Assembly: GCA_947361355.1 (NCBI GenBank)
Contig: CANAIR010000001.1
Span: 1-64,000 of the forward strand
Source: an uncultured Clostridium sp.
Lineage (GTDB): Bacteria > Bacillota > Clostridia > TANB77 > CAG-465
DNA: 64,000 nt
Reading direction: 5' to 3'
In this document: positions 1 to 9,506 of the stretch, piece after piece
Numbering within the stretch: the stretch's first letter is position 1
Layout: each line of letters starts with the position of its first letter
Translations under genes and position numbers: made by a program
The notes under the pieces: generated by a model
The model's database searches: none
What the model was told of the DNA's origin: nothing
The model's input: the letters and a program-made list of their open reading frames with translations, nothing else

Positions 1-112
1 AACACAACTAGATTTCTTTGTCAATACTTTTTTTCAAAATTTACAAAGTTTTTTTACATAACTCTGTAACATTTCTTTAACATTACTTTTTACCTTCGTT
101 GTGACTTTTTAT

Positions 113-141
113 ATATTAACACTTTTACTTATTTTTGTCAA
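113..141 (-). promoter_or_regulatory. Strong promoter firing off the left edge (rRNA-type)
   Basis: On the minus strand, TTGACA (136-141) is followed after 17 nt by TAATAT (113-118). The -35 is preceded by AAAAAGTG, and a second copy of the block AAAGTRTTGACAAA has its TTGACA at 19-24, so its -10 falls just outside the window. AAAAAGTATTGAC is typical of tandem rRNA promoters in Firmicutes. No gene of this window is served, so an rRNA or other highly expressed operon probably starts left of position 1. The hexamers are seen; the rRNA assignment is inference. Confidence 0.6.
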
Positions 142-181
142 CACTTTTTATGAAATTTTATTAATTTTTTATCATGACCTA

Positions 182-216
182 TATAGCAGTATTAAAATAA
201 CATTAATACTGCTATA
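182..216 (-). terminator. Terminator-like hairpin after the zinc-ribbon gene
   Basis: Perfect 13-bp inverted repeat with a 9-nt loop, 22 bases past the stop of the minus-strand gene at 238-762. The T-rich tract on the minus strand begins some 15 nt beyond the stem, so termination may be weak. The stem is AT-rich but contains CAG/CTG. Confidence 0.55.
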
Positions 217-237
217 ATATAAGATCATTAATAGATT

Positions 238-762
238 TTATTTTTCAAATCCAAATCCACATTTTGTACAAAATTTTGACTTTGCTTCGCATACTAAACC
301 ACATTGAGGACAAATTTTTTCTTTTGACTCCTCTTTTTCTTTTTCATTTTCTTTATCTTTTTTATCTTTTTTTAGCTTTACTGGTTTTTGTTTTGAACCA
401 CAATTTTTACAAAATGTACTTTCTATTGATATCGTATCATTACAATTATCACATACTCTTAATCCTTTATTATAAAGTATAATTTTTTTCTTCTCTGCTA
501 TATCAACTAAAATTTTATCTATTTTTTTACCTTCCTTAGTAAAAACTTTTCCTACATCTTCTCCTGTTTTATATGTATCATAAACAGTTTTTCCCATTTC
601 TATGTAAATAGATTCAATTTCATCTTCCTTTTCTGCAATTGCCATTTTCAACTTAGCATCTTCAATAGCTCTACCAGATTTATCTGCAACTGTATTATAA
701 GTATCTGATGCAGTTTTACCAACAATCTTTGAAATTTCATTTACTTTTTTCATAAATTCCAC
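238..762 (-). CDS. Double zinc-ribbon protein, function unknown
   Basis: 174-residue soluble protein. Residues 1-95 are a helical, charged region with regularly placed Lys and Glu. Two C-terminal zinc ribbons follow: CDNC...CKNC around residues 104-121 and CPQC...CTKC around residues 151-168. They are separated by a Lys/Glu-rich linker, so up to two structural Zn2+ ions are expected. The start is GTG at 762, seven bases after GGGGG; the next in-frame ATG (753) is too far from that site. It lies just downstream of clpC in the same direction, but a 60-bp gap separates them. Such zinc-ribbon proteins are common and poorly characterised in Firmicutes; a role in protein or nucleic-acid binding is only a guess. 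Confidence 0.7.
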   Translation of the reverse strand: MEFMKKVNEISKIVGKTASDTYNTVADKSGRAIEDAKLKMAIAEKEDEIESIYIEMGKTVYDTYKTGEDVGKVFTKEGKKIDKILVDIAEKKKIILYNKGLRVCDNCNDTISIESTFCKNCGSKQKPVKLKKDKKDKENEKEKEESKEKICPQCGLVCEAKSKFCTKCGFGFEK

Positions 763-824
763 ATTAATTCCCCCTTTAATTAATATATATCATAAAGCAT
801 AAAAATATACAATATATATTAAAA

Positions 825-3296
825 TTATACTTTATTTTTTTTAGGTTTTTTTTCTACATTTATAATATTTATTTTTTCATCTAGTAACTCTACTTTTATT
901 TTGTTATATTCTTTTACCTTACCATCTAGTATAGCCTCTGCAAAATTATCTTCTATATTAGTTTGAATAGCTCGTCTTAATGGTCTTGCACCATAAGTAT
1001 CATCAAATCCAACTTTACTTAAATAATTTACAACTTCATCAGTTATTTCAACATCTATATTACGAGCTTTTGTTCTTTTTATAAATTCATTTAGCATCAA
1101 TCGTGTTATTTTTCTAATACTTTCTTCAGTTAATTTTTTAAATACAATTATATCATCTAATCTATTTAAAAATTCAGGTCTAAATATTTTTTTTAATTCA
1201 GACATAACTTCTACTTTTGTTTTCTCATAATCTTTCTTACTTGCCTCTTTAGTTATAAAACCAATAGAATGATTTTCAACAATATTTCTAGCACCAGCAT
1301 TTGAAGTCATAATGATAACTGTATTTTTAAAATTAACAACTCTTCCATTAGAATCTGTAAGTCTACCATCTTCTAAAATTTGCAAAAGCATATTAAACAC
1401 ATCTGGATGTGCCTTTTCTATCTCATCAAATAACACAATACTATAAGGTTTTCTTCTTACACGTTCTGTTAATTGTCCCCCCTCATCATATCCCACATAA
1501 CCTGGAGGTGAGCCAATTAATTTTGAAACACTATGTGATTCCATATATTCTGACATATCAAATCTTATCATAGCATTTTCGTCTCCAAACAAATTTTGTG
1601 CTAAAGCCTTTGTAAGTTCAGTTTTTCCAACACCAGTAGGACCTAGTAACATAAATGATCCAATAGGCCTTTTTTCATCTTTTAACCCTACTCTTGCTCT
1701 TTTTATAGCCCTGGCCAGTGATTCTACTGCTTCATCTTGACCTATAACCCTTTGTTTTAAAATTTCATCTAATTTCTTCAATTTTTCAGTTTCTGTTTCT
1801 GTAAGTTTTGAAACAGGAATTTTTGTCCAATTTGATACTACATCGCAAATATCTTCTTCTGTTACTTTTATTTCTATATTATTTTTGTTTTTCTCCCATT
1901 TTTGTTTTTCTTTTTGCAACTTTTCTTTTAATTTTTTTTCTTCATCCCTTACTTTTGCTGCTTTTTCAAAAGATTGAGAAATTATAGCTTCTTCTTTTTC
2001 TTTAGATAAACTTTCCATTTTCTTTTCTAATGCAGTTATATTTTCAGGTAACGTAACATTTTTAAGTTTTATTTTCGAACATGCTTCATCTATTAAATCT
2101 ATCGCCTTATCTGGTAAAAATCTATCATTTATATATCTTTGTGATAGAACTACTGCTTGCTTTATCGCTTCATCTGTTATTTTAACTTTATGATGAGCTT
2201 CATATTTATCTTTTAAACCATTTAATATATCAATAGTATCTTCAGTATTTGGCTCGTCTATTACTACACTTTGAAACCTTCTTTCTAAAGCACTATCTTT
2301 TTCAATATGTTTTCTATATTCATTTAAAGTTGTAGCTCCAATAATTTGTACTTCACCACGAGAAAGCAAAGGTTTCAAAATATTTGCTGCATCCATAGCT
2401 CCCTCAGCAGAACCTGCACCAATAATAGTATGTAACTCATCTATAAATAAAATTATATTACCAGACTTTTTTATTTCATCTAAAGACTTTTTTAATCTTT
2501 CTTCAAAGTCTCCTCGATATTTTGCACCTGCTATCATAGATGACATATCTAAACTTACTATTTTTTTATTTTTTAACACTTCAGGAACTTTAGACTCAAC
2601 TATCATTTGTGCTAATCCTTCAACAACAGCTGTTTTTCCTACACCAGGTTCACCAATTAAAACTGGATTATTTTTGGTTCTCCTACTTAATATTTCTATA
2701 ATCCTTTGAACTTCATCATTTCTACCAATAACTGGATCTAATTTGTTTTCTTTAGCAAGCAATGTGAGATCCTTACCATATTGATTTAAAGTAGGCGTAT
2801 TATTATCTACACTGTTTTTTGGGGTATTTATATCACCAAAACTAGACATACCAAAAGAAATTGGTGAATCTTCACTAAGCAACCTAAGTAAATCAGCAAA
2901 AATTCCTTGAGGATCTATATTAGCATCAATTAATATTCTTACTGCAACACTATCAATTTCTCTCATCAACGACAATAGTATATGTTCTGTTCCAACATAA
3001 TTTTGTCCCATCCTCTTAGACTCTTTAGCACTATTTTCAACAATTCTTTTAGCCCTAGGTGTATATTCAACTTCAACATTTAAAGTATTCATAACTCCAT
3101 CAATTTTTAAAATTTCTTGTTCAACATATTCTGGAGTTAATCCTTGATTTGATAGAATCTTACTTGCAAGACCCTCTCCTTCTTTTATAAGGCCATACAG
3201 TATATGTTCTGTTCCAACAAAAGAATAGTTTTTTTCTCTTGAAAAATCTTCTGCTATTTCCAAAGCAGTGGTTGCTCTACCTGTAAATTCGTACAT
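825..3296 (-). CDS. clpC: ATP-dependent Clp protease ATPase subunit ClpC
   Basis: HSP100 unfoldase that feeds substrates to ClpP; with McsB it degrades arginine-phosphorylated proteins. The 823 residues match the usual ClpC length. Seen in order: two Clp-N repeats (about 1-145), AAA-1 with Walker A GEPGVGKT at 215-222 and a VIGR entry motif, a central coiled-coil/UVR-like M domain (about 410-480) typical of ClpC, and AAA-2 with GPTGVGKT and the FDMSEY and GSPPGYVGYDEGG motifs. The C-terminus is Lys-rich. Its ATG directly abuts the TAA of mcsB, so translation is probably coupled; the site AGGAG lies inside the end of mcsB. It is the last gene of the CtsR-controlled operon and should be induced by heat and protein damage. 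Confidence 0.97.
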   Translation of the reverse strand: MYEFTGRATTALEIAEDFSREKNYSFVGTEHILYGLIKEGEGLASKILSNQGLTPEYVEQEILKIDGVMNTLNVEVEYTPRAKRIVENSAKESKRMGQNYVGTEHILLSLMREIDSVAVRILIDANIDPQGIFADLLRLLSEDSPISFGMSSFGDINTPKNSVDNNTPTLNQYGKDLTLLAKENKLDPVIGRNDEVQRIIEILSRRTKNNPVLIGEPGVGKTAVVEGLAQMIVESKVPEVLKNKKIVSLDMSSMIAGAKYRGDFEERLKKSLDEIKKSGNIILFIDELHTIIGAGSAEGAMDAANILKPLLSRGEVQIIGATTLNEYRKHIEKDSALERRFQSVVIDEPNTEDTIDILNGLKDKYEAHHKVKITDEAIKQAVVLSQRYINDRFLPDKAIDLIDEACSKIKLKNVTLPENITALEKKMESLSKEKEEAIISQSFEKAAKVRDEEKKLKEKLQKEKQKWEKNKNNIEIKVTEEDICDVVSNWTKIPVSKLTETETEKLKKLDEILKQRVIGQDEAVESLARAIKRARVGLKDEKRPIGSFMLLGPTGVGKTELTKALAQNLFGDENAMIRFDMSEYMESHSVSKLIGSPPGYVGYDEGGQLTERVRRKPYSIVLFDEIEKAHPDVFNMLLQILEDGRLTDSNGRVVNFKNTVIIMTSNAGARNIVENHSIGFITKEASKKDYEKTKVEVMSELKKIFRPEFLNRLDDIIVFKKLTEESIRKITRLMLNEFIKRTKARNIDVEITDEVVNYLSKVGFDDTYGARPLRRAIQTNIEDNFAEAILDGKVKEYNKIKVELLDEKINIINVEKKPKKNKV

Positions 3297-4289
3297 TTAT
3301 ACCAACTCCTTTCTTATATAATCAGCTCTAAAAATATTTTCTTCTTTTGAATCAAAATCTTCTTTTATTAATAATTTTAAAGTATTCTTTTGTATCTCTA
3401 TCATTAAAGATTGTATTTTATCTAACGTTACTTCCGATATTATATTTGTAGAAATACCAAGCCTTACATTTGATAAAAGCCCCATAGCTTCATTTACAGT
3501 AATTAATCTTGCATTTTTTAGTATTCCTAATGCCCTATATACACTATCTTTAAAAGATATATTTTCTTTTAATATATTTCTTGCTTTCCTTTCTGCCTCT
3601 ATAATTGATGTAACTACTATTTTCAAATTATCAATTATTTCTTTATCAGTTAAGCCTAATGTTTTTCTATTAGAAATTTGATACATATTACCAATAGAAC
3701 CACTATTTTCACCATATATTCCTCTAACAGAAAAACCAATATTATTAACTTGTTCTAATACTTGTGACAACATACCAGATTCTTTTAATGCTGGCAAATG
3801 TAGCATTAATGAAACTCTCATACCACTTCCAGCATTTGTTGGACATGCAGTTAAATAACCATACTTTTCACTTTTGGAAAAGTTTATTTTACGTTCTAAT
3901 TCATCATTAAATTCTTTTAATTTATTATAACATTCATCAATATTAAGTCCAGAGCAAAAAGCTTGCATTCTAAGATGATCTTCTTCATTTACCATACAAA
4001 CTAAACTATTGTCTTCATTTGTTATTATAGCCCCATTATCATTTCCAACAAATTCTTTTGAAATAAGATATTCTTCTTTTAATGAATTTTGAGTAACTTC
4101 ATCTATATTTTTCATATTTAGAAGCTTATATTTATTTTTATTTATACTTTTTTCTATAAGTTCTATAATATCATTAAATTCTTTTTCATTTAATAGATTT
4201 ACAAATTTATAATTAGATATATTTCTTGCATATCTTACTCTTGAAGATACAACAACATCAGAATCATTTAAAATTTCTTTATACCACAT
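3297..4289 (-). CDS. mcsB: Protein-arginine kinase McsB
   Basis: Phosphagen-kinase-like enzyme that phosphorylates arginine residues on CtsR and misfolded proteins, marking them for ClpCP. The 330 residues carry the family signatures: SSRVRYARN near the N-terminus for phosphate binding, the region around GYLTACPTNAGSG, and the RVSLMLHLP stretch. The ATG at 4289 was chosen because AGGTGA lies five bases upstream; a longer frame to 4298 has no better site. The ribosome binding site overlaps the end of mcsA. Third gene of ctsR-mcsA-mcsB-clpC, the conserved order in Firmicutes. Confidence 0.95.
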   Translation of the reverse strand: MWYKEILNDSDVVVSSRVRYARNISNYKFVNLLNEKEFNDIIELIEKSINKNKYKLLNMKNIDEVTQNSLKEEYLISKEFVGNDNGAIITNEDNSLVCMVNEEDHLRMQAFCSGLNIDECYNKLKEFNDELERKINFSKSEKYGYLTACPTNAGSGMRVSLMLHLPALKESGMLSQVLEQVNNIGFSVRGIYGENSGSIGNMYQISNRKTLGLTDKEIIDNLKIVVTSIIEAERKARNILKENISFKDSVYRALGILKNARLITVNEAMGLLSNVRLGISTNIISEVTLDKIQSLMIEIQKNTLKLLIKEDFDSKEENIFRADYIRKELV

Positions 4290-4298
4290 ACAAATCAC

Positions 4299-4841
4299 CT
4301 ACTTATCTTCTTTTAATTTTTTTATTTCATCTCTAATAACAGCCGCCTCTTCATATTTTTCCTCTTTTACAAGTTTTTCCAACTTTTCTTTTAATTTTAA
4401 AATACTATTTTCATTTTTATTGCCATCCAAATTTTCGCCTTTTACTTTATTTTTATATTTAGTATCAACTTTTTTTTCTTCAAGTTTTATATGCCTATTT
4501 TTACCATTAATTTTATAAAATAAGTCATCCAAATTTTTTTCAAAAGCTTTATAACATTCTTCACATCCAAGCATACCTGTGTTATAATAATCATCTAATG
4601 TATAGCCACATTTAGAGCATTTATTTTGCTCTAATAAATCAAACTCTGGCATTGTTGTAAATATTGGTGTAAAAAAGTTTGAAAAATTTTGAAAATTTGA
4701 AAAGCTAGAAAAATCATTAAAATCTGAAAACCCTAATTTTTTAGCGCAATCAACACAAAAATATAACGTTTGTTTATTTCCATTAATATTTTCATAATAC
4801 TTTACACTAGCTTCCCTTTTTCCACAGCTTTGACATTTCAT
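4299..4841 (-). CDS. mcsA: McsA, activator of the McsB arginine kinase
   Basis: Zinc-binding partner that activates McsB and modulates CtsR. The 180-residue protein has two zinc-finger pairs: CQSC with CVDC in the first 35 residues and CSKC with CEEC at about 75-98. Between them is a low-complexity Phe/Ser/Asn stretch (repeats of FSNF type). A UVR-type coiled coil follows at the C-terminus, ending in EEAAVIRDEIKKLKED. Start is ATG 4841, with GGAG eight bases upstream. It sits 21 bp after ctsR and runs into the mcsB ribosome site. Domain order and position match the family closely. Confidence 0.92.
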   Translation of the reverse strand: MKCQSCGKREASVKYYENINGNKQTLYFCVDCAKKLGFSDFNDFSSFSNFQNFSNFFTPIFTTMPEFDLLEQNKCSKCGYTLDDYYNTGMLGCEECYKAFEKNLDDLFYKINGKNRHIKLEEKKVDTKYKNKVKGENLDGNKNENSILKLKEKLEKLVKEEKYEEAAVIRDEIKKLKEDK

Positions 4842-4862
4842 AATAACCACTCCTTTATATAT

Positions 4863-5309
4863 TTATATTAAATTTACTATTATATTTTTAAAAATATCTG
4901 CTCTAATACTATCTCTTTGAATCTTATCTACCTTAGCTAAACTTTTATCCGAGACTGCAACTCTAATTAAATCAGCAGTCTTTGGATCTAAAATATTATA
5001 TCTAATAAAATCGTTTAAGTAAACATCAATGACACTTTGTGACAGATTTTGACCAATCTTTTCAATTATATCAGAAATATATCCTGCCTCCTCGACATTT
5101 ACTTTACTAATTTTTATATAGCCTCCTCCTCCACGTCTACTTTCTACATAAAATCCAAGTTCTGGAATAAACCTAGTAGAAATCACATAGTTTATTTGTG
5201 ATGGTACACAATTAAACCTCATAGCAAGTTCACTTCTATTTAGCATAGCTATTTCATTTTCTTCTATTACTTCACGAATATATTCTTCTATTAAATCTGA
5301 TAATTTCAT
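4863..5309 (-). CDS. ctsR: Stress-gene repressor CtsR
   Basis: Transcriptional repressor of clp genes that binds direct heptad repeats and is released at high temperature or when McsB acts. The 148 residues show the winged-helix N-terminal domain (about 1-70) with the conserved glycine-rich wing SRRGGGGYI, which serves as the heat sensor in the family, then a C-terminal helical dimer/tetramer domain. Start ATG 5309 has GAGGTGA upstream. First gene of the operon and autoregulated through the operator just upstream. Confidence 0.95.
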   Translation of the reverse strand: MKLSDLIEEYIREVIEENEIAMLNRSELAMRFNCVPSQINYVISTRFIPELGFYVESRRGGGGYIKISKVNVEEAGYISDIIEKIGQNLSQSVIDVYLNDFIRYNILDPKTADLIRVAVSDKSLAKVDKIQRDSIRADIFKNIIVNLI

Positions 5310-5329
5310 TAAATCACCTCTTTTTTAAC

Positions 5330-5375
5330 TTTGACTTTCTTTGACTATTATATCAAAAAAAAGATAACCTGTCAA
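5330..5375 (-). promoter_or_regulatory. SigA promoter and CtsR operator of ctsR-mcsA-mcsB-clpC
   Basis: On the minus strand TTGACA (5370-5375), 17-nt spacer, TATAAT (5347-5352). Directly downstream, over the expected start point, is a perfect tandem heptad AGTCAAA-GAA-AGTCAAA (5330-5346), the CtsR box with its 3-nt spacer. Repression by blocking RNA polymerase is inferred from this overlap. Confidence 0.93.
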
Positions 5376-5435
5376 TAGATTACTTATTTAAATATATAAT
5401 TAAATTATCCAATTTTTTAATTCTTAAACAAAATT

Positions 5436-5471
5436 AAAACATGGTTAAATTTATTAAAATAACCATGTTTT
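5436..5471 (-). terminator. Terminator after the M50 protease gene
   Basis: Perfect 11-bp arms (AAAACATGGTT / AACCATGTTTT), 14-nt loop, T-rich on both sides, starting 10 bp past the stop of the gene at 5481-6083. It separates that gene from the ctsR promoter. Confidence 0.8.
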
Positions 5472-5480
5472 TAATTTAAA

Positions 5481-6083
5481 TTATAAAATAAACGATATCA
5501 TATTACATTTAAACATAACTATGATAGTTATAATACCAGCTATATTTAATATGTAAAAAATTAATGATACTAAAAATCCACTTTTTAGCACTATTTTTAA
5601 CATGCTATTTAGGCTTTTTGCTCCATCGGTAACAAAAAGTGGTATAAGATTTAAAATTCCACAACTAATGCTTAAAGAGCAAAATAAATTTAAATATTCA
5701 AAAAAATCTATCAAAGTATATAGATGATACATATATAATATGTCAAGATGCAAATATGCGAAATAACATATTAAGTATACAATTATTCCAAGTATAAAAT
5801 TTACTTTTACACCTGCTAAATAAATCTTTATATTATTTTTTAACCGTATTTTGCTACCTTTTGTTTGTGCATCAAGATGCTTTTGTGGCATTACATATGC
5901 TAAAACAGGAATCAACCTTATATAAAAAATCCCGTTTTTCATTCTTCTTTTTAATATTATTGGACCAACCCCAATAGAAATCTCTTTTACTTTTATGCCA
6001 TATTTTATCATTTCAAAATAGTGACCAAATTCATGTGTTAAAAGTACAAACATAATTATACAAATTTTTATTAAAAAATCCAT
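5481..6083 (-). CDS. Small M50-family (site-2 protease-like) membrane metalloprotease
   Basis: 200-residue membrane protein. HEFGH in the first helix (near residue 19) fits the HExxH zinc motif of M50 intramembrane proteases, and NLIPLFVTDG near residue 150 resembles the second zinc motif NxxPxxxxDG. Four or more hydrophobic segments are visible, at both ends of the protein and around 95-140. No PDZ domain is present, so it is the compact form, related to SpoIVFB-like or YdcL-type proteases rather than RseP. It uses the ATG at 6083, five bases after GGAGG; that site would lie inside a longer TTG-started version. It is monocistronic with its own promoter and terminator. Substrate unknown. A sporulation role (pro-sigma-K processing) is conceivable because a sigK with a pro-sequence is in the window, but this is not shown. 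Confidence 0.8.
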   Translation of the reverse strand: MDFLIKICIIMFVLLTHEFGHYFEMIKYGIKVKEISIGVGPIILKRRMKNGIFYIRLIPVLAYVMPQKHLDAQTKGSKIRLKNNIKIYLAGVKVNFILGIIVYLICYFAYLHLDILYMYHLYTLIDFFEYLNLFCSLSISCGILNLIPLFVTDGAKSLNSMLKIVLKSGFLVSLIFYILNIAGIITIIVMFKCNMISFIL

Positions 6084-6132
6084 ACCATCCTCCAAAATAA
6101 TTTTATTAATTTATTAAACTTTACCCATTTTT

Positions 6133-6161
6133 ATTATACCACTATCTCAATATTATGTCAA
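6133..6161 (-). promoter_or_regulatory. Promoter of the M50 protease gene
   Basis: TTGACA (6156-6161), 17 nt, TATAAT (6133-6138), with an extended TGG before the -10; minus strand. Confidence 0.85.
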
Positions 6162-6191
6162 ATAGTATACTTATAAGAAAAATAATATAAC

Positions 6192-6231
6192 AAAAAACAT
6201 GACTAACTATAAAATTTTAGTCATGTTTTTT
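6192..6231 (-). terminator. Terminator of the dnaG-rpoD operon
   Basis: 14-bp stem AAAAAACATGACTA / TAGTCATGTTTTTT with a 12-nt loop; T-runs on both strands make it potentially bidirectional. It lies about 130 bp past the rpoD stop. The region 6232-6359 shows no gene. Confidence 0.8.
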
Positions 6232-6359
6232 TACAAATTGCCTTTCATCTATTCAAGACCTATTTGCCAGTAAGTACAGAAAAAATAATGTACTTATTAA
6301 TATTATATGAAATAAATCAAAATATATACTATTTTTATATTTATTTTTTGTTTTTTATT

Positions 6360-7670
6360 CTATGACTCAGTATTCATAAAATCTTTTAATCTTTTACTTC
6401 TGCTTGGATGTCTTAGTTTTCTTAAGGCTTTTGCTTCAATTTGTCTAATACGTTCTCTTGTAACATCAAACTCCCTTCCAACTTCTTCTAATGTTCTCAT
6501 TCTACCATCTTGCAATCCAAATCTTAATTTTAAAACTTTTGCTTCTCTTGGTGTTAAAGTTTGCATTACTTCTTCAATATGTTCTCTTAATAAAACATCT
6601 GCCGCTTGCTCAGAAGGTGATGGCGTATCATCATCAGGTATAAAATTACCAATGTTACTTTCATCTTCCTCACCTACTGGTGTTTCCAAAGAAATTGGTT
6701 CTTGTGCTACCTTTAAAACTTCTCTTACTTTTTCAACAGGCATTTCAAGTTCTGCTGCTATTTCTTCTGGAGTAGGTTCTCTACCAAGTGTTTGTAATAA
6801 ATGTCTTGAAGTTCTAATTAGTTTATTAATAGTTTCAACCATATGTACAGGTATTCTTATAGTTCTTGCTTGATCTGCAATAGCCCTAGTAATAGCTTGC
6901 CTTATCCACCAAGTAGCATACGTACTAAATTTAAATCCTTTTGTTTGGTCAAATTTATCTACAGCTTTTATAAGGCCTAAATTTCCCTCTTGTATTAAAT
7001 CTAAAAAGTGCATTCCTCTACCAATATATTTTTTCGCTATACTTACAACAAGCCTTAGATTTGATTCTATTAATTGCTTTTTAGCTTCCTTGTCCCCTTG
7101 TAACATTTTTTCAGCTAAAATACTTTCTTCTTCATAAGTAAGCAATCTAATTTTTCCAATTTCTTTTAAAAACATTTTGACTGGATCATCTACATTTAAA
7201 GTATCAACAAATGACATATCTTTCATGTCCTGAAATAACATATCTTTTTCTAACTGATCAATATCTTCTAAATTAGGTTCAATTTCAAGTTCCGCTACAT
7301 TTGATGCAACTGTTTCTACTGTAGCATCTATATCATCTATACTTGTATCTTCTGTATCATCTGTTTGAGTATATTCTAAAAGGTCCATATTATTTTTTCT
7401 TTCTGGATCTTTTTCATTTTCAGTCATATGTAATAAATCAGATTTTGATAACTCATCATATATCTTGGCTATTTGTTCTTGAGAAAAATTTTCTTTTTCA
7501 AAATATTCAGACATTTGATCATATGTTACATTTTTCTTTGACATAACCTTACTTACAAAATCTTTTACTGTATTTTTTTGTTTATCTGTCATTGTTACTT
7601 CTTTTTTCTCCACTTTAGTATTTTCCTTAACATCTTTATTTACTTTTTTCTTAGTTTCTTTTTTTTCCAT
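6360..7670 (-). CDS. rpoD: Primary sigma factor SigA/RpoD
   Basis: Housekeeping sigma-70 that directs RNA polymerase to TTGACA/TATAAT promoters. 436 residues: a Lys-rich start, region 1.1 and an acidic stretch (about 85-145), then region 1.2 ([13 protein letters not shown]), region 2 with [14 protein letters not shown] for -10 recognition and melting, region 3, and region 4.2 with [20 protein letters not shown] for the -35. Start ATG 7670 has AAAGGAG ten bases upstream. It follows dnaG by 15 bp, the classic dnaG-rpoD pairing of Firmicutes, but rpsU is absent here. Confidence 0.97.
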   Translation of the reverse strand: MEKKETKKKVNKDVKENTKVEKKEVTMTDKQKNTVKDFVSKVMSKKNVTYDQMSEYFEKENFSQEQIAKIYDELSKSDLLHMTENEKDPERKNNMDLLEYTQTDDTEDTSIDDIDATVETVASNVAELEIEPNLEDIDQLEKDMLFQDMKDMSFVDTLNVDDPVKMFLKEIGKIRLLTYEEESILAEKMLQGDKEAKKQLIESNLRLVVSIAKKYIGRGMHFLDLIQEGNLGLIKAVDKFDQTKGFKFSTYATWWIRQAITRAIADQARTIRIPVHMVETINKLIRTSRHLLQTLGREPTPEEIAAELEMPVEKVREVLKVAQEPISLETPVGEEDESNIGNFIPDDDTPSPSEQAADVLLREHIEEVMQTLTPREAKVLKLRFGLQDGRMRTLEEVGREFDVTRERIRQIEAKALRKLRHPSRSKRLKDFMNTES

Positions 7671-7685
7671 AAAAAAATTTCTCCT

Positions 7686-9485
7686 TTACTTAAGCTTAGA
7701 TAATTCTAAAATAATTTGATTTAACTCAAACTTTATTATTTCTTTTTCATCTGATGTAATATCTTCTTCCAGTCTTTTTAATATTTCTTCTCTTCTTAAT
7801 AATAGTTTTTCCTTCATTTTATTCTTTAATACATCATTTAACAATTTATTTTTATCATCTGAAATATCTATATACATTATTTCAGTAATTTCCTTCATCA
7901 ATTCATCATTTTGAACTTTAGTTAAAATATCAATTTTGTTGATATCCACAGATTCCTTTAAATCTAGTATGAACTTATACACATTTTTAACATCTTCATT
8001 GTAGATATCGTCAAGTTTAATTTTTTCAAAAATTTCTTGTTGAATTTTTTTATCCTTTGATAATAGTAATGCAATAATATATTGTTCTTGTCTTTTTCTT
8101 ATATTAGTTACTAACTGCATTTTTCTGCTAATAGATTGAACATCTATAACCACTTCACTACCTTCAACTTTTTTGATACGTTTTTCAACTTCATTTAAAA
8201 TTGTACCACTTCCAATATTATATTTTTGTGCAATTTTATCTATATATAATTGTCTTTCTATTGCATTATCAATCCTTGCAATTATTTCAGCAGTACCAGT
8301 TAAGAATTTTACCTTTGAATCTAGATCATTTTTATCTAGACTTTTTTCAAGTTTTGATATTTTAAATTCTACAAGTGATATACTATTTTTTAAACAATTT
8401 TTAAAACGTTCTGGTCCATATTTGTTTATATATTCATCAGGATCTTTTGTATCTTGTCTATCTAAAATTAAGACCTTAACGTTAAGTTTTCTTCTTGTTA
8501 ATATATCTAGTCCTCTCATAGTAGCTTCTTGACCTGCACCATCTTGGTCATACCCTATAATAACATTATCTGTATATTTTTTTAAAAGCCTTGCTTGATC
8601 TTCAGTAAGTGCAGTTCCAAGAGAAGCAACCGCATTTGTAAAACCACTTTTTTGTAAAGCTATTGCATCCATATAGCCTTCTACAATTATTATATTATCA
8701 AACTTCTCTTTTTTTGCCAAATTCATACCATATAAATTTTTACCTTTTATATATACTTCGTTTTCGGGTGAATTCACATACTTAGGTAGGGAATTATCTA
8801 GTACTCTTCCACCAAAAGCAACTGATCTATCTCTTATATCAAATATTGGAAACATTAGTCTTGAAAAGAATCTATCATATATTTTTCCCTTCGCATTTTC
8901 AACTATTGTTCCACTTTTTAAAATGTCATATTTACTAAAACCTTTTGATACCAAATAATCATAAAGTGGAATTTTACCATTTGCATATCCAATACCAAAC
9001 TTTTTTATAGTTTTTATATCAAACTTTCTTTTTTTTATATATTCTTTTACTTCATTATAATTACTAGATTCTAAGATTTCTATTAAATTATTATGATAAT
9101 ACAATCCTATTTCTTTGTTAATTTTAAATAATGTTTCTCTTAAACTATATTTTTCTTGTGCTTTTTTAGAAATAAATGTTTTAACCTCATACCTTGATAA
9201 ATCAATATGTGCACGTTCGGCTAAAAACTCTACAGAATCCCAGAAATCTAAATTTTCAAGTTTCATTATAAAAGAAATTACATTTCCACCTTCAGAGCAA
9301 CCAAAGCATTTATATATTTGCTTATCTAATGACACGCAAAAAGAAGGTGTTTTTTCTCTATGAAAAGGGCAAAGTCCCATAAAGTTTCTACCACTTTTTC
9401 TTAATGCGACATATTCAGATATAACCTCAACAATATCATTTTGAGATATAGCCTCTTCTATTAAATCTTCTGAATAATATGCCAC
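7686..9485 (-). CDS. dnaG: DNA primase DnaG
   Basis: Synthesises RNA primers at the replication fork. 599 residues with three domains: an N-terminal CHC2 zinc-binding domain (CPFH...CFGC, about residues 39-64), a Toprim catalytic core with the metal-binding EGYMDAIAL and GYDQDGAG motifs, and a C-terminal helicase-interaction domain rich in Lys and Glu. I place the start at GTG 9485, because GGAAGGTG lies six bases upstream; the GTG at 9494 would overlap that site. Length is normal for Firmicutes. Confidence 0.95.
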   Translation of the reverse strand: MAYYSEDLIEEAISQNDIVEVISEYVALRKSGRNFMGLCPFHREKTPSFCVSLDKQIYKCFGCSEGGNVISFIMKLENLDFWDSVEFLAERAHIDLSRYEVKTFISKKAQEKYSLRETLFKINKEIGLYYHNNLIEILESSNYNEVKEYIKKRKFDIKTIKKFGIGYANGKIPLYDYLVSKGFSKYDILKSGTIVENAKGKIYDRFFSRLMFPIFDIRDRSVAFGGRVLDNSLPKYVNSPENEVYIKGKNLYGMNLAKKEKFDNIIIVEGYMDAIALQKSGFTNAVASLGTALTEDQARLLKKYTDNVIIGYDQDGAGQEATMRGLDILTRRKLNVKVLILDRQDTKDPDEYINKYGPERFKNCLKNSISLVEFKISKLEKSLDKNDLDSKVKFLTGTAEIIARIDNAIERQLYIDKIAQKYNIGSGTILNEVEKRIKKVEGSEVVIDVQSISRKMQLVTNIRKRQEQYIIALLLSKDKKIQQEIFEKIKLDDIYNEDVKNVYKFILDLKESVDINKIDILTKVQNDELMKEITEIMYIDISDDKNKLLNDVLKNKMKEKLLLRREEILKRLEEDITSDEKEIIKFELNQIILELSKLK

Positions 9486-9506
9486 ATAATTCACCTTCCT
9501 TTTTTC

